From Tubiluchus corallicola (lineage: Eukaryota > Priapulida > Priapulimorpha > Priapulimorphida > Tubiluchidae): a DNA stretch of 64,000 bases. Numbering within the stretch: position 1 is the stretch's first letter; each line of letters begins with the position of its first letter. Below, piece after piece: positions 23,301 to 33,900 of this stretch. The notes beneath the pieces were generated by a model. That model was not told the DNA's origin. It did not search any database and saw only the letters and a program-made list of their open reading frames with translations. The stretch is from the NCBI GenBank assembly GCA_030141605.1, contig JAQGDQ010000148.1, positions 310,001 to 374,000 on the forward strand. Reading direction: 5' to 3'. A program made the translations under genes and the position numbers.

Positions 23301-24498
23301 TTATTTATTCTATTTATTTGTTCCTTCCTTTGCACAACCCTCATCATGTTTTCTATTAGTTCAATTTTTATTTTTATCATTCTTTTCCTTTCCGAGTCTT
23401 CTTCATCGCTCATTTCACGTTTTAACTTACATCTTTCTTTATTTAGCTTCCTTGACATTTTACTTCCATATTTTTGTTTCCTTTTTCCTTTTACTGAAAG
23501 GCACCTGTCTCTTACTACTGCAGCTTGATTTATCCAGCCATCATATTTGCTCTGAATTGATCTGTTACTGCTCCATACTTTACTAAATATTTGATCATCA
23601 GTTTGTATCTGTTCATTTTACTTTTATTAGACACTACTAATTTTTTTATCTCATCACTTTTATCTCTTTTCATTTTACTAATCTCAACCCAATCAAATTC
23701 ACTATATATTGTGTTGTGGTCTGTATATACAATTTTTTTCTCGCCACTACTAGTCACTCTGTACACTCCATATAGTTTTTGTTCATCAACAAGTGTAAAC
23801 CTATGTGCATTTACATCATTTGCACTTATTATTATATGATCAATAACAGATTTTTTCCCAGCTTCTTCTCCTGTCCAAATTCCTGAGCATTCTTCAGTTG
23901 CATTTAATATTACTAGATTTTCTTTTTTAACCAGATTTAGTAACATTTTTCCTGCCCAAGTTATTTCATCACTATTACCTTTGATAATATTTCCTACTTT
24001 TGCATTGAAGTCCCCTATAAGCAAGCACTTCTGGTTTTCATTTTTTGCTTTTTGTACTTGCTTACGTATTTGTTCATACATTTTCTTCATTTCTTCTTTA
24101 TCTGTCCTACTTTCCTGAGGTGCATACAATAATCCTACTCTCAATTTTACTTTTGAATTATCCATTACAACCCATAATTGTTCACCTACTTCATTATACT
24201 GGTCAGCTTTTATTGTTACATTTTTTAGGTCATTATTAATTGCCAATAATATCCCCCCTCCGTACTTATTTCTATTCAGTTGGAACACTTTGTAACCCTC
24301 AATTTGCACTAATTCTTCTTCCCCCAAATGAGTTTCAACAATTCCTATTACACTGGGCTTTTTTTCCCTTATCACTCCATACAATGACTCTAGCTTATTA
24401 TTTAGTCCTCGACAATTTGTATACACTACATTAAAATTTTTAAATCTCTTTTTCTTTTTCTGAGATCTTTTCACTCTTACTTTTTTTTCTAATTCCAC
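20373..24498 (-). pseudogene. LINE ORF2: APE endonuclease + reverse transcriptase, interrupted
   Basis: The endonuclease (24498-23530) has VVYTNCRGLNNKLESL, GIVETHL, GDFNAKVG, SVIDHIIIS and YTDHNTI, the usual APE catalytic blocks. After a frameshift the RT part follows (about 23550-22061): LKNKKAPDMQGWKNEMIK, INKGKGDKKEMKNR, then an in-frame TGA. Motif A is FCDIEKCFDKLW, motif B RQGTVLGPLL, and motif C LLFIDDIVG with both catalytic aspartates intact. After another shift, 22038-21290 continues to the finger-like CPVCEEDDDTIEHML. There MITE B interrupts it, and the last residues, including RYGEWKKILNSDVLMNSEKE, resume at 20526-20373. The first codon in frame near the ORF1 end is GTG, not ATG. 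In the family this protein nicks target DNA and reverse-transcribes the element RNA onto it. Confidence 0.9.
20536..21277. mobile_element. Mutator-like MITE copy B, nested in LINE ORF2, inverted relative to copy A
   Basis: 742 bp, nearly the same sequence as copy A but in the opposite orientation. Its left end is GACGCTATTACACTTTCGCA, one base off the TIR consensus; the right end is intact. A perfect 9-bp duplication CATCTAAGC flanks it (20527-20535 and 21278-21286). The dead LINE copy at about 4655-4680 shows the uninterrupted site (CATATGCTTAAATGCGGCAG), confirming the insertion. Its insertion truncates the ORF2 C-terminus. Confidence 0.9.
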
Positions 24499-25043
24499 AG
24501 TTTTTCTTTTATTGCATTGATTTCTCTCACTAAAAAATTAATCTGCTCAACTAAACTTTCATTTTGTGTCTTTTGTTCATTTTTATTTGTTTCTAGAGTT
24601 GTCTGCTGTCCTTCTCGTTCTTGTGTTCGTAGGTACCTCTTTTCATCATCGTTAAAAAAATGTCTGTATCTGCACCTACTACCATATTTGCATTCACCAT
24701 CATACTTATAATTCCAACACAAATGTGTCTTTTCCTTATCCTCCCCAGGTTTCAAATAATGTCTAAACCTACACTTGCTTTCAAATTTGCAATATTTATT
24801 CCTTCCAAGATAGGAACACAACTTTTGTTCATATTCTCCTTGTTTGGCTCTATGTGCACTTTCACTGAGCTCTTGACACTCCTTTTTTGTTTTGTAGTGT
24901 CTAAACTTGCATCTGTTTTCAAATTTACACCACACTTTTTTTGCAACATATCTGCATAGTGGCGTATAGTGGTCATAGTGACCATAGTGGTCTGAGGACT
25001 GGTGCTTGGCGACAGAAGATTGTGTCCTTCGACGAATAAACAC
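24489..25043 (-). CDS. LINE ORF1: protein with three CCCH zinc fingers and a coiled coil
   Basis: About 184 residues ending in KEKLWN and TAG. Three consecutive C-x8-C-x5-C-x3-H fingers are visible: CRYVAKKVWC...C...H, CSYLGRNKYC...C...H and CWNYKYDGEC...C...H, at about residues 29-50, 72-92 and 107-127. A Gln/Glu-rich tail with LVEQINFLVREINAIKEKL should form a coiled coil. CCCH fingers of this spacing bind single-stranded RNA in other proteins, so RNA binding in the retrotransposon particle is the likely role (inference). The frame has no ATG at its beginning: 25043 is a GTG, and the open frame extends upstream to a stop near 25098. So the start codon was lost, or translation starts in another frame. 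The end overlaps the beginning of ORF2. Confidence 0.82.
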   Translation of the reverse strand: MFIRRRTQSSVAKHQSSDHYGHYDHYTPLCRYVAKKVWCKFENRCKFRHYKTKKECQELSESAHRAKQGEYEQKLCSYLGRNKYCKFESKCRFRHYLKPGEDKEKTHLCWNYKYDGECKYGSRCRYRHFFNDDEKRYLRTQEREGQQTTLETNKNEQKTQNESLVEQINFLVREINAIKEKLWN

Positions 25044-25110
25044 ATAGTGTGATATGTTGATAACAAAGGTTGCATCAAAATGTTGAGTGCTGACAAGCCA
25101 TTAGCATCTA

Positions 25111-27329
25111 GCAGTGTCTAGTTTTATCTATTTTGCTGTATTACTGCTGCATTTATTTGATTCGAGGCCATTTTTTTATTTATTTCTACATTAGATGTAA
25201 TAATAAAAATTAATATGTATGTCGTGATGATTATAACAAAGATTTCGAGAACAAGCAATGCATGAGACAACGTTTCTTTAAAGTTAATAAAAATTATATA
25301 GTTACCGAATTTAAAAGCTTTGTTAGCTTTTCGTTCGATCCGCTGACTTAGGCTTTATAGATGTATGTGTTTTGTTATAAATGGCTTTCTTTTGTTACAA
25401 ATGCCAGCTAGAAATATAGCTAAATTGAATTTGAAGTAAGTGGCTCAGAAATGATTTATATCTTTAAATTTGACTAGCACCAACTGCTAAACAAACATTT
25501 TATTTGATTAGTAATTAATATCTTTTATGAGCCTCTACCGGATAATAATATTCTAAATACATAATGTATATTAAGTATATTGTTTTGTAAGAAAAATGAT
25601 GAAATGCAAGAGTGATTCTATTTATCTTTCTTTATTTTAGACTCGTGGAATGCATCTTTTAAGCAAAATTGTTGGCTGGTTTCTCTGTGAGTCTTACAGA
25701 CCCTAAATACTGTTCAAGTGCAATATGCATGTTTTTTCACATTTCAATTTTAATGTCATCACTACGAGCCACTGAAAATGCTGAGCTAAACTTAAATGTT
25801 ACAAAGGCTTTTATTTTTACCCAGGTACTGTGTAGACCTACAGTTGGCACTAAATTGTCATCGATTTCAGCTGTTGGTATCCAGTCACTTATGTTTTTTC
25901 TGGCAATTTTGCAAAATGTTTTAGCGAGTACTGGCTATGCTAATAAACTTTTGGTTTTCAGTTTTTGACTCATTGCAGCAAAAAGAAAAAAAATGCAAGT
26001 TTGTCAAATTTCAGTCACAATGAACGAATACTGCAGTTGTCACTTTTCTAAAATTGTGTGTTGCATTATTACTTTTAAACAAATAGCTCATAATACAACG
26101 AGTATTGTGCTTGTTTGCATTCTTTCGGGTGGGTAAAATTAGAAAAAATTTCTTGTGTCACATCTAATGCTAAGCAAATGGATAATGATTCGAAAAATAC
26201 AAAAAATATGTAGGAAAATGTGATGTGTATTCCATTAAATTCATCTCTGGTGACCCATTTTTTTACATCTGAATTTACTTGGAAGTGACTAAGTAAGTAG
26301 TGTCAATAATTGGTAGGGTCGCTAGATAGCTCAATAACAACTCGATTTCCATCCGAGGCATGCGAAAGACGTAAAAATGATTCTGCTGGTTCTTCAATCA
26401 AGCTTGCAGGTTTATCGAAATAGCATGCGGATAATTATAAACGGGACCACCTTGGAAATATTTCTTGAGTTGTTATCCATTGACTGTGTCCTAATATAAA
26501 TTATTATTACTATAGTTTGCCAACAGCTCGAGTGTATTTTAATGACTTGATGTTAATGGCAAAAAGATTTTTTTTGGAAATTTCTGGAACATTTTATTTA
26601 TTTAAGCAGTTTTTGTTGTTATAAGCCGTCACTAATCATGATATGGGATCTCCAAGTTAGCTAAGCTGTTAAGTGACAATCTAACAAAAACATGTTGTTT
26701 CATCTTTCGTGGAGTTGTCCGAAACTGCTGTAATTTGGGATGTTTTTTATTGTTATTCATTCTTATCATATCATAGGGATGGATAACAATTATTGTAATG
26801 ATGACATACATCACATAACATGTATGATTGATTGCATAATAAGTGTTATGAGTTAAATTGTTTAAGGAAGCATATTTCCTAACCATCTCGAAGCCATATT
26901 TGAACAGCAAAATAATTGAAGGTTGAAGGCTTTGGGTATACTTTATCATTTCCATGGTATAATCTGTGATGTCAGACTATTGATCAAGGTTATGTCAGAT
27001 GAGGACATACAAGAGATGCTTTCACTAGCCTTCAGTAAACGAGATTTGGTTTATTGAAGGCTAATGAACATATCCAGATAATCATGACTTACTGTTCAAG
27101 TTTGGATGGACTTCTGGGTAGCAGGTTTTTATTGAATGGGGCTGATTTAGTTTGAATTTCCTGCAGTCGATATGTTCACTTTTTATTAATCATTATTCAC
27201 AGTTGTTGTGTCAATTTCAGTGTGTTTGCTCGAGTGGTTTATTATGCAACATGTGTTCAACTTTTGTTTTATTGTTATTCATGCAATGTTGTACACCTAT
27301 CCATGTCTGACTGGATTTATGGGTTTCAG
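25111..27329. other. Region between the LINE and C9orf72, one weak exon candidate
   Basis: Mostly AT-rich, unrecognised sequence. At 25641-25706 a good acceptor (TTTCTTTATTTTAG) precedes a short open frame TRGMHLLSKIVGWFLCESYR-P then TAA, with AATAAA at 25942-25947. This could be the terminal exon of an unknown plus-strand gene, in which case the LINE would sit in its intron. No similarity is recognised. Confidence 0.25.
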
Positions 27330-27734
27330 GAAAAGCAGCTGAAACTCAAGTTCTGGTCAGGATCCTCCTGACGACTTCTGATGTGATATCTCTATATGTG
27401 GTATGAATGATGTGCGTTGCCTTGACAAGTTTGTAGTTTTTTAGATAGACACTTGCTATATCATCATCAGAATAATTGCTTTCTACACCTGTGATGCAAT
27501 TAAAGTCATCATAGTAATATGAAGTCATCATATTTGCATTGCATATTTACATTTTTCAATACCCATTTTTATTCAGAAATGTACTAATTACCTGTAATAT
27601 CTATTTTTCAGATGGTTTTTGCTCTCTTGTGTTCATCAAGCAGTCGGGTGTTTAGCCTGCCTGTCCTCTGCAGTTTCAATGCTTATTTCGGTCATTTTGT
27701 CTGTGATTACGCTGGTGCTGTTTTGCGTAGTTGA
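27330..27734 (+). CDS. Candidate two-exon gene tail (27330-27400, 27612-27734), unidentified
   Basis: Acceptor GGGTTTCAG at 27321-27329 opens a phase-2 exon reading KAAETQVLVRILLTTSDVIS then LYV, with donor GTATGA at 27401. Acceptor CTATTTTTCAG at 27601-27611 then continues in phase as MVFALLCSSSSRVFSLPVLC and on to TGA at 27734. A second frame of the same exon is hydrophobic and stays open to 27873, but its phase does not fit the upstream exon. It could be the 3' end of an unknown gene or untranslated leader exons of C9orf72, whose ATG lies 250 bases on. No family is recognised. Confidence 0.25.
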
Positions 27735-27981
27735 TGCTGCAGCACCATCACTGATGTTCCAGCACCTGGTATACATCCTGCAGGTGTCCTTTGTAATGGC
27801 ATGCTTGATTATGGCGCATCATATTTTGGCTTCCTTGTACACTAACCAAGAAGTATTATCTTATGCTGTATAACGAACAAAGCCAATTTAAACCATGCTG
27901 TGTTATTCAGTAAATAGCAAATTCTGGTGACATGTCTTTCATGTATTAGAAACCAAGGCATTAGAATCTGTTGTTATAATA

Positions 27982-30900
27982 ATGGAGTTGTCATTTGAAG
28001 ACATCCTGGACAACGACACTGCTAGTGTTTTGGATAAAACACTGAGTGTTCAGTCTGATTCGCCTAGACAAAACATAATGTACGACGATCATGTAAAATG
28101 CCTTACTAGTTCTAGTCGCACTATTAGTCCTGACACACTTTCCAATTCTTCTGAAATAGGAAAACTCAAGAAGAAAATATCAGCAGGCAGTAGCAATTCA
28201 TTTGAGTCAGCCCTTGATAACCTTGAGCATCTGGCCGAGTTATTAATTGAGGAAACTCAACATGTGGATCATAGCGGCGTGAATAGAAATATCTGTTTTA
28301 ATGAACAGAATGTGTCAGATGCATTTGATAGTGGTGCTAGTTTTACCCATTTCGCAAATCAACAGACTTCTGAAAGTGGGCTCTTACAAAACAACATGTC
28401 GCCCTCTTCCACGTCTAAGTCTTTGTCATTTCCAATTGAATGTATCTTCTGTGAGCAGAACTTTGTGAGTGCTGTAATGTTTTCTACATGGGACAATATC
28501 ATGGGGCCAACGATACTTAATATCTGGAATAACAAATCAAATGAGCAAGAGATAGAGGACGAAGATATAAAGTATATAGCAGATCGTGTCCTGTCGGGTG
28601 AAATGTGTCGCGATGATGGAGTACAAATAGAGACCAAGTTCTTCGTAATTAAGGAAAGAAACTGTGCTGTAGAAGCATTCATTTTCAGCAGCTTAGCTCA
28701 CAAGGAAAATTTATATGCTGTTTCAATCATTGTTCCATTCTATGAGCGGATAATGTATCGTTCCATGCAGCATTTTGTACTAGGCTGGATGAGGCGAATG
28801 ATTGGCAAGCTTCGCATTCTTATTGAACTGGTAAGAGTTTCTTAAGTCTATAGTCACCGTTGTAATGTTTTTGCAAGTTTTTGACTTGTTTTTTAAGCAA
28901 CTTTTGTTGTTAGATTCTTGCCAGGTTAACTAACTTTGTCTTTCTCTTGAATTAATCATTCTACTGTTTTACAGCTTAGTAAATTATTTATAGATTTTGT
29001 AGTTTCATTCTCTGCATTAATTAATCTCTAAATTCACAACATGCAGCAAATAAGCAGTATATAATATTTTATCTTGCTATAGCTTAAACAAAGCTTGTTA
29101 GTTTTTTCCCCTAGCTTCAAGCACCACATGGTTACCAAATGAAATGTTAGTGAAGGACAGATTTGGCTCTTTGTCTGATATATTTCTATACATGCTTGTC
29201 ATAATTAAAACGTTCAAAAGCTGTTGTACTGTGAAAAGTTGATGGCTATTTTCAGTCTGAGTTATGAAAACGAGACATTACAGTCTGAGCATGAAGTCAG
29301 CTCAAGTGATTTTATTTTACTATCGTACAAGTTTGTAAGATGCATGTCCCTAGTTTAAGCCTTTATTTGGATACATATAAATAGAAACTTAATTTTTACA
29401 ATTCAGAAATTTCAAAAATTATTAGATTTTCATTGCACAATGAAAATAAATGGTTTCTAGGCGAAAGCATATGACATTGATAAGCTATTAGTTAACAACA
29501 TTAAAAAGCAAATTACATTCATTTCATTGAAGCAATGACCAAATCAAGTATTAATGTATTAATTTGGTAATAGGAATTAGATCAATTTGTAACAGTGGTT
29601 TCATTTTAAGTGAAAATCATTTTTTTGCTGATTTTACAGGAAGAAATGGAAGTTGTTATTAAAGATTTATCAATATTAGTCAGCGATTTTATGGAGAGAA
29701 TTTCATCCACAGTATCGGTTGCGCTAAAAGACAATATTGAGGCAAGCTACTTAACAGATAACATTACTTGGTATTTTACACAAAATTCAAATGGTCAAAC
29801 ACAAATGGTCTTTTGGTTTTACCATGAGTGTAGACCAGTTTTTTCTTATTTCTCAATAGTTCCTGGTTTGCCTGTGTTTCCTAAAAATTGCATGATAACG
29901 ATAATAATAGTTTAAAGTGGAATTCTACAATCATTTAACACTTGTAAGCTTGTACAGGCTTATGTCCAAGGATGATATCATTCAAATAAGGTAAAAGAAA
30001 AAGCAATCCTCATATGACATTCACTGTGTTTTAAAATACACTTAAAAATGTTGAAATTACCACACGGATGATAGTGCACATAAAATGCATTGCTTAAAAT
30101 GCAAAATAAATTTAAATCATGTTTATCTCCTGCCAAATGAATGCATATTTGAAAAAGTAACAAGAGTTGGTGGACAGCACGAAGGTAAGCATAACAAAAC
30201 TTCTGCAAATCATTCAGAAGTTCCACTATTCTAGCTGATTAAATCACTTTGTTTATGTAAAAATTAGTCAGACATTTTACAGACACAACATTAAAAGCAT
30301 TGAACTCTGTCTATAAATTAATAATATTTAGGTTAAGTTATACAGTAGTATTTCAATAAATAATACATATACATTCATCATGTTTTAGGTTGATGAAACA
30401 CTATTAGAAGCAGGCAAAAACATTGAAGTTGAATTCGTACAGAAAATGATAGCGTCTCATCTGCAAACTTTCAGATGTAGTGTCGTGGTTGGAGAATCTG
30501 CAGAGGACGTTAATACTGTGAGTTTTGCTTGTATCCAAGCAGTACTAAAGGATTTGTTGGCATATTTGTATGAGCAAAACCTATGCATTTAGAAATGTCC
30601 TTGAGTAAAAAAAATCAAATAAGGTTCTTGGACACTGCTTCATCATTTTGTGTGATTATGTGTAACTTTTTATTGTAATTTATATACAGATGGTTCGTTT
30701 ATTTAATAAGATTTGTCGTGTTAGTAAATGATGCATGTACAGCATAATATATTACGTGTCATGTTCTCAAATTATGATTTATTCCTATTGATGTACTGGG
30801 TAACTTACCTTGTAAGATGAATCGTAGAACTATGTAGATATATTAAATTGTCAATTTATGCTATTCCATATTTCCTAGTTTTTTGTGTGAAAATGTCTTT

Positions 30901-33900
30901 CAGGAGGGACCTATGTAAAAGTTGAGTTTGCAGAGGTTCATCTTTCGATATTTACTGAAATCATTCAGCAGTCGGGGAGGACTTTAATTCAGGGTCGTCA
31001 AAATACACTCTGATGTCCACCTACTCCTTTTTTAACCTGTATTCACATTCAAACTGATGTGATGCTTCTGCCATTTCAAAGGTAGTTAGCATTGACATTG
31101 GTGTGTAGCTTGTTGTCTGTAGATCTATCATTTTAATTTGAATGATTGTTTTAAATCTACAGGTGATCAATACACTAGGATTATTCCTGGAACCAGAAGA
31201 GAGAAAGTGCAGTCGCTATGTGTTGCAAGATATGCCTCAGCCGTATCAAGCAAACCTGTTCTTACAAGGTTTAATTGTGGTAAGTAACCACAATCACACA
31301 TGGAGGCCCAAATTCATCACGACATTTTATCATATTTAGGTTTTTTTATAAGTAGTCACTATTTATATAACCAGCAGAATTTTGTTATTTTACTATTGTA
31401 CACACTGTTTGTCACATCCTTTGTTAAATTAATCAATATTCTTAGTATTACAGTGTTTGTCATTCTCGTTGAATTAAAGTGGAGCTTGTAAATCTAAAAA
31501 CGGTGTCATCATTTTCTCTGTTAAGGAAAGGCATGGACAGGCTAACATATCAGCTAAAGAGGTTCTGTGCAATCATTATCCTACAACTATCATAGATTTG
31601 ACAACGTGTGATATCAAACAGTCTCCACCGTATCAGGAACATGTATTCCGTATGACGGAAATACTTAGCAATGAGTTGCAGTACATGTGGGTGGGGAGGA
31701 GCGAAAACGAATTATATCCAACGAGGTATCAACAATACATGGTTTCAGGGTTTTTAGTATGCTGGGATAGCTACTATGAATGTTTCATATATGTTTCATC
31801 ATACTGCCTGTTTAGTTTGGCCTTATTTGTGGCTGAGCATTATTCATAGAAAAGGACACTAAATAAAGTTATTTTTTGTAAAATGGAAAGCTGGTGCATT
31901 GTTCTGAGAAGTCGCATACAATCTCAGAATGAATATCTCACACTTAAAAAATAACATAAAATTTCTAACTAGAACCTTAATGTTAAAGACACCCTAACAA
32001 AATGAGCCAGACCTGTGTCCGGTGTTTGCAAATCAAATATATTCATAGATGACATTAGTTCTTACATGATGAAAGTGCATCAATGAAGTCTAGAGGCTTT
32101 ATGACACTAGAAGTTTGGCAAAATGATTCATGATCTGTAGTTAGATTTTTCTGCAAAGTTTAGTCCATTTAAATGCCTAGAATTAATAAAAAATTCTACT
32201 ATTTTGTTTACATCAGACCGTTTTAAATTCCTTGCAGTTTTTCCTCCATTATTGATTTGCTGTAATGAAAATTATTTAGATCTGTTTTTATGCAAGGTCA
32301 ACGTTTTATGTATGTTTTGTATGTTTTCAGTGGAGTATTCATGTCTGTGGATCATTCAGATACTTTGGTGAGAAACTTCTTATATGAGGTAGGTATAGTG
32401 GTGACTAACTAATGTTAGACCTTAAAGGCTACATGCCGGGTTTAAAAAAGTTTTATAGATTTTTATATACACTGTATTTATGTAGCAAATTATTATTAAA
32501 AAAACTTTATTTCTCTTGAATCTTCATCAAGATTTATTTAAATATTTTTTCTCGGTTTCTAAACATTTCACAGTATTCTGCACACCGAAGAATTTTCCAC
32601 AATTTCCATCTATAACTAGGAGAAAGTACTGCTGTCATGCTCCGTAAAACCGCAAATTTTAAATGCCGCGAGTGTAAAACTGTATTGTACTTTCGTACCA
32701 CATTGAAATTTCTATATTATCTATTTTTTGACAAAAAAGGAAATCAGCAGTGTCCACTTATACGACATGATTTATTTTAACAACTGACACTTCGAAATCA
32801 AAACATGATGTCATAATCTTAGAATATGAGAAAACACCTGCAAAAATGAAAGATACAGTCACAATACGGAATAGTAACGAAATTTAAAAATGGATGAATT
32901 TTACCACCATTACAGTGGCGGTTCATAGTTAAAGTTAGTGGGGGTGCTGCTTGAGAAAATTTTTAGCCATTGTTTTAATACTGTATAAAACATAACAAAC
33001 GTGTAATTTTAATATTGTAGTTATATTTGAAGATCGGATGTTGAACGCACAACTTTCTTAACTACAACTTTCTAATAGAGAGACAACTGTTAAAAATTAA
33101 GCTGTTGTAGTTCATTTACAGTCACAGAACTTGTTTCTTGCATCCCTATGGTCACAGATATTATTTCTTGGGAATGCAAGGTATCCATTATTAAATAATT
33201 TATGTTTTAAGCACATATGCTAAGTTTACCCTTTATCACATCCAAGAATATGACGGTGTACGGTAAGCAGTTGTTACTGTGATAGAGACAGTACTTTTCT
33301 ACCTAGTAGCAGTCGCTAGCATACAGCACGTTATCTCAGACATGGGCGCATAGCCGCATGCCCACAACTGTTAAACGCCACGCTGCTTGGGCTGTGAAGC
33401 AAATTGTACTTCCCTCACATTCTCGGGTTCCGCACAAATATAAAACAAAACTAAAGAGACTTATTAAATTGAATATTATCGATAATAATGAGTGAAAACA
33501 GGGGGTGATGCAGTACCACAGTACCTATACACGAGCCACCACTGGGCAATTATGAAATTGCAAGTGAAATAAATAAATGCTCACCATAGTAGTGCTAGTG
33601 CGTAAGAGTTGTCAAGGAAAACCTAGGAACTGTAAATTCAGCAGAAATTTTTTACTAATTGTAATGGCTGTTGTCGGTGATTTGCAACTATTTGCTGATT
33701 TTTGCATTTTTTATAGGATTAAATAACAATTTAACTTGTACCTTGAATATCATAGCACGTCTTCTAAAAGCTGTTTTATCCTTCATCTTCCTAGCATCAA
33801 ACAGTCTTATTACATGTATTAAAATAGTTGTTTATAATAGAATGTGAGTAATGTTATGCTGAGTTACTGATTTTGTACAGGCAGGTTATCTAAGCTAAAC

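Larger units (their letters stand above)
19545..25110 (-). mobile_element. Near-full-length non-LTR retrotransposon (LINE) with CCCH ORF1, recently broken
   Basis: A minus-strand element with ORF1 (25043-24489) and ORF2 (24498 to about 20373) encoding an APE-type endonuclease and reverse transcriptase, and a 3' UTR ending near 19545, estimated from shared sequence with the dead copy at 3675-4895. Without the two nested MITEs it would be about 4.1 kb. Frames remain long, so decay is recent: one frameshift between endonuclease and RT (near 23550), one stop (near 22777), one shift near 22050 and two MITE insertions. The 5' end near 25110 is uncertain; no poly(A) or tandem tail is clear, and no flanking duplication was found. 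I cannot assign the clade from sequence alone. Confidence 0.9.

Noticed and set aside
27619-27873. Hydrophobic 84-codon frame
   Set aside because: The phase does not join the only plausible upstream exon, and no family is recognised; kept only as a note in the candidate exon entry.
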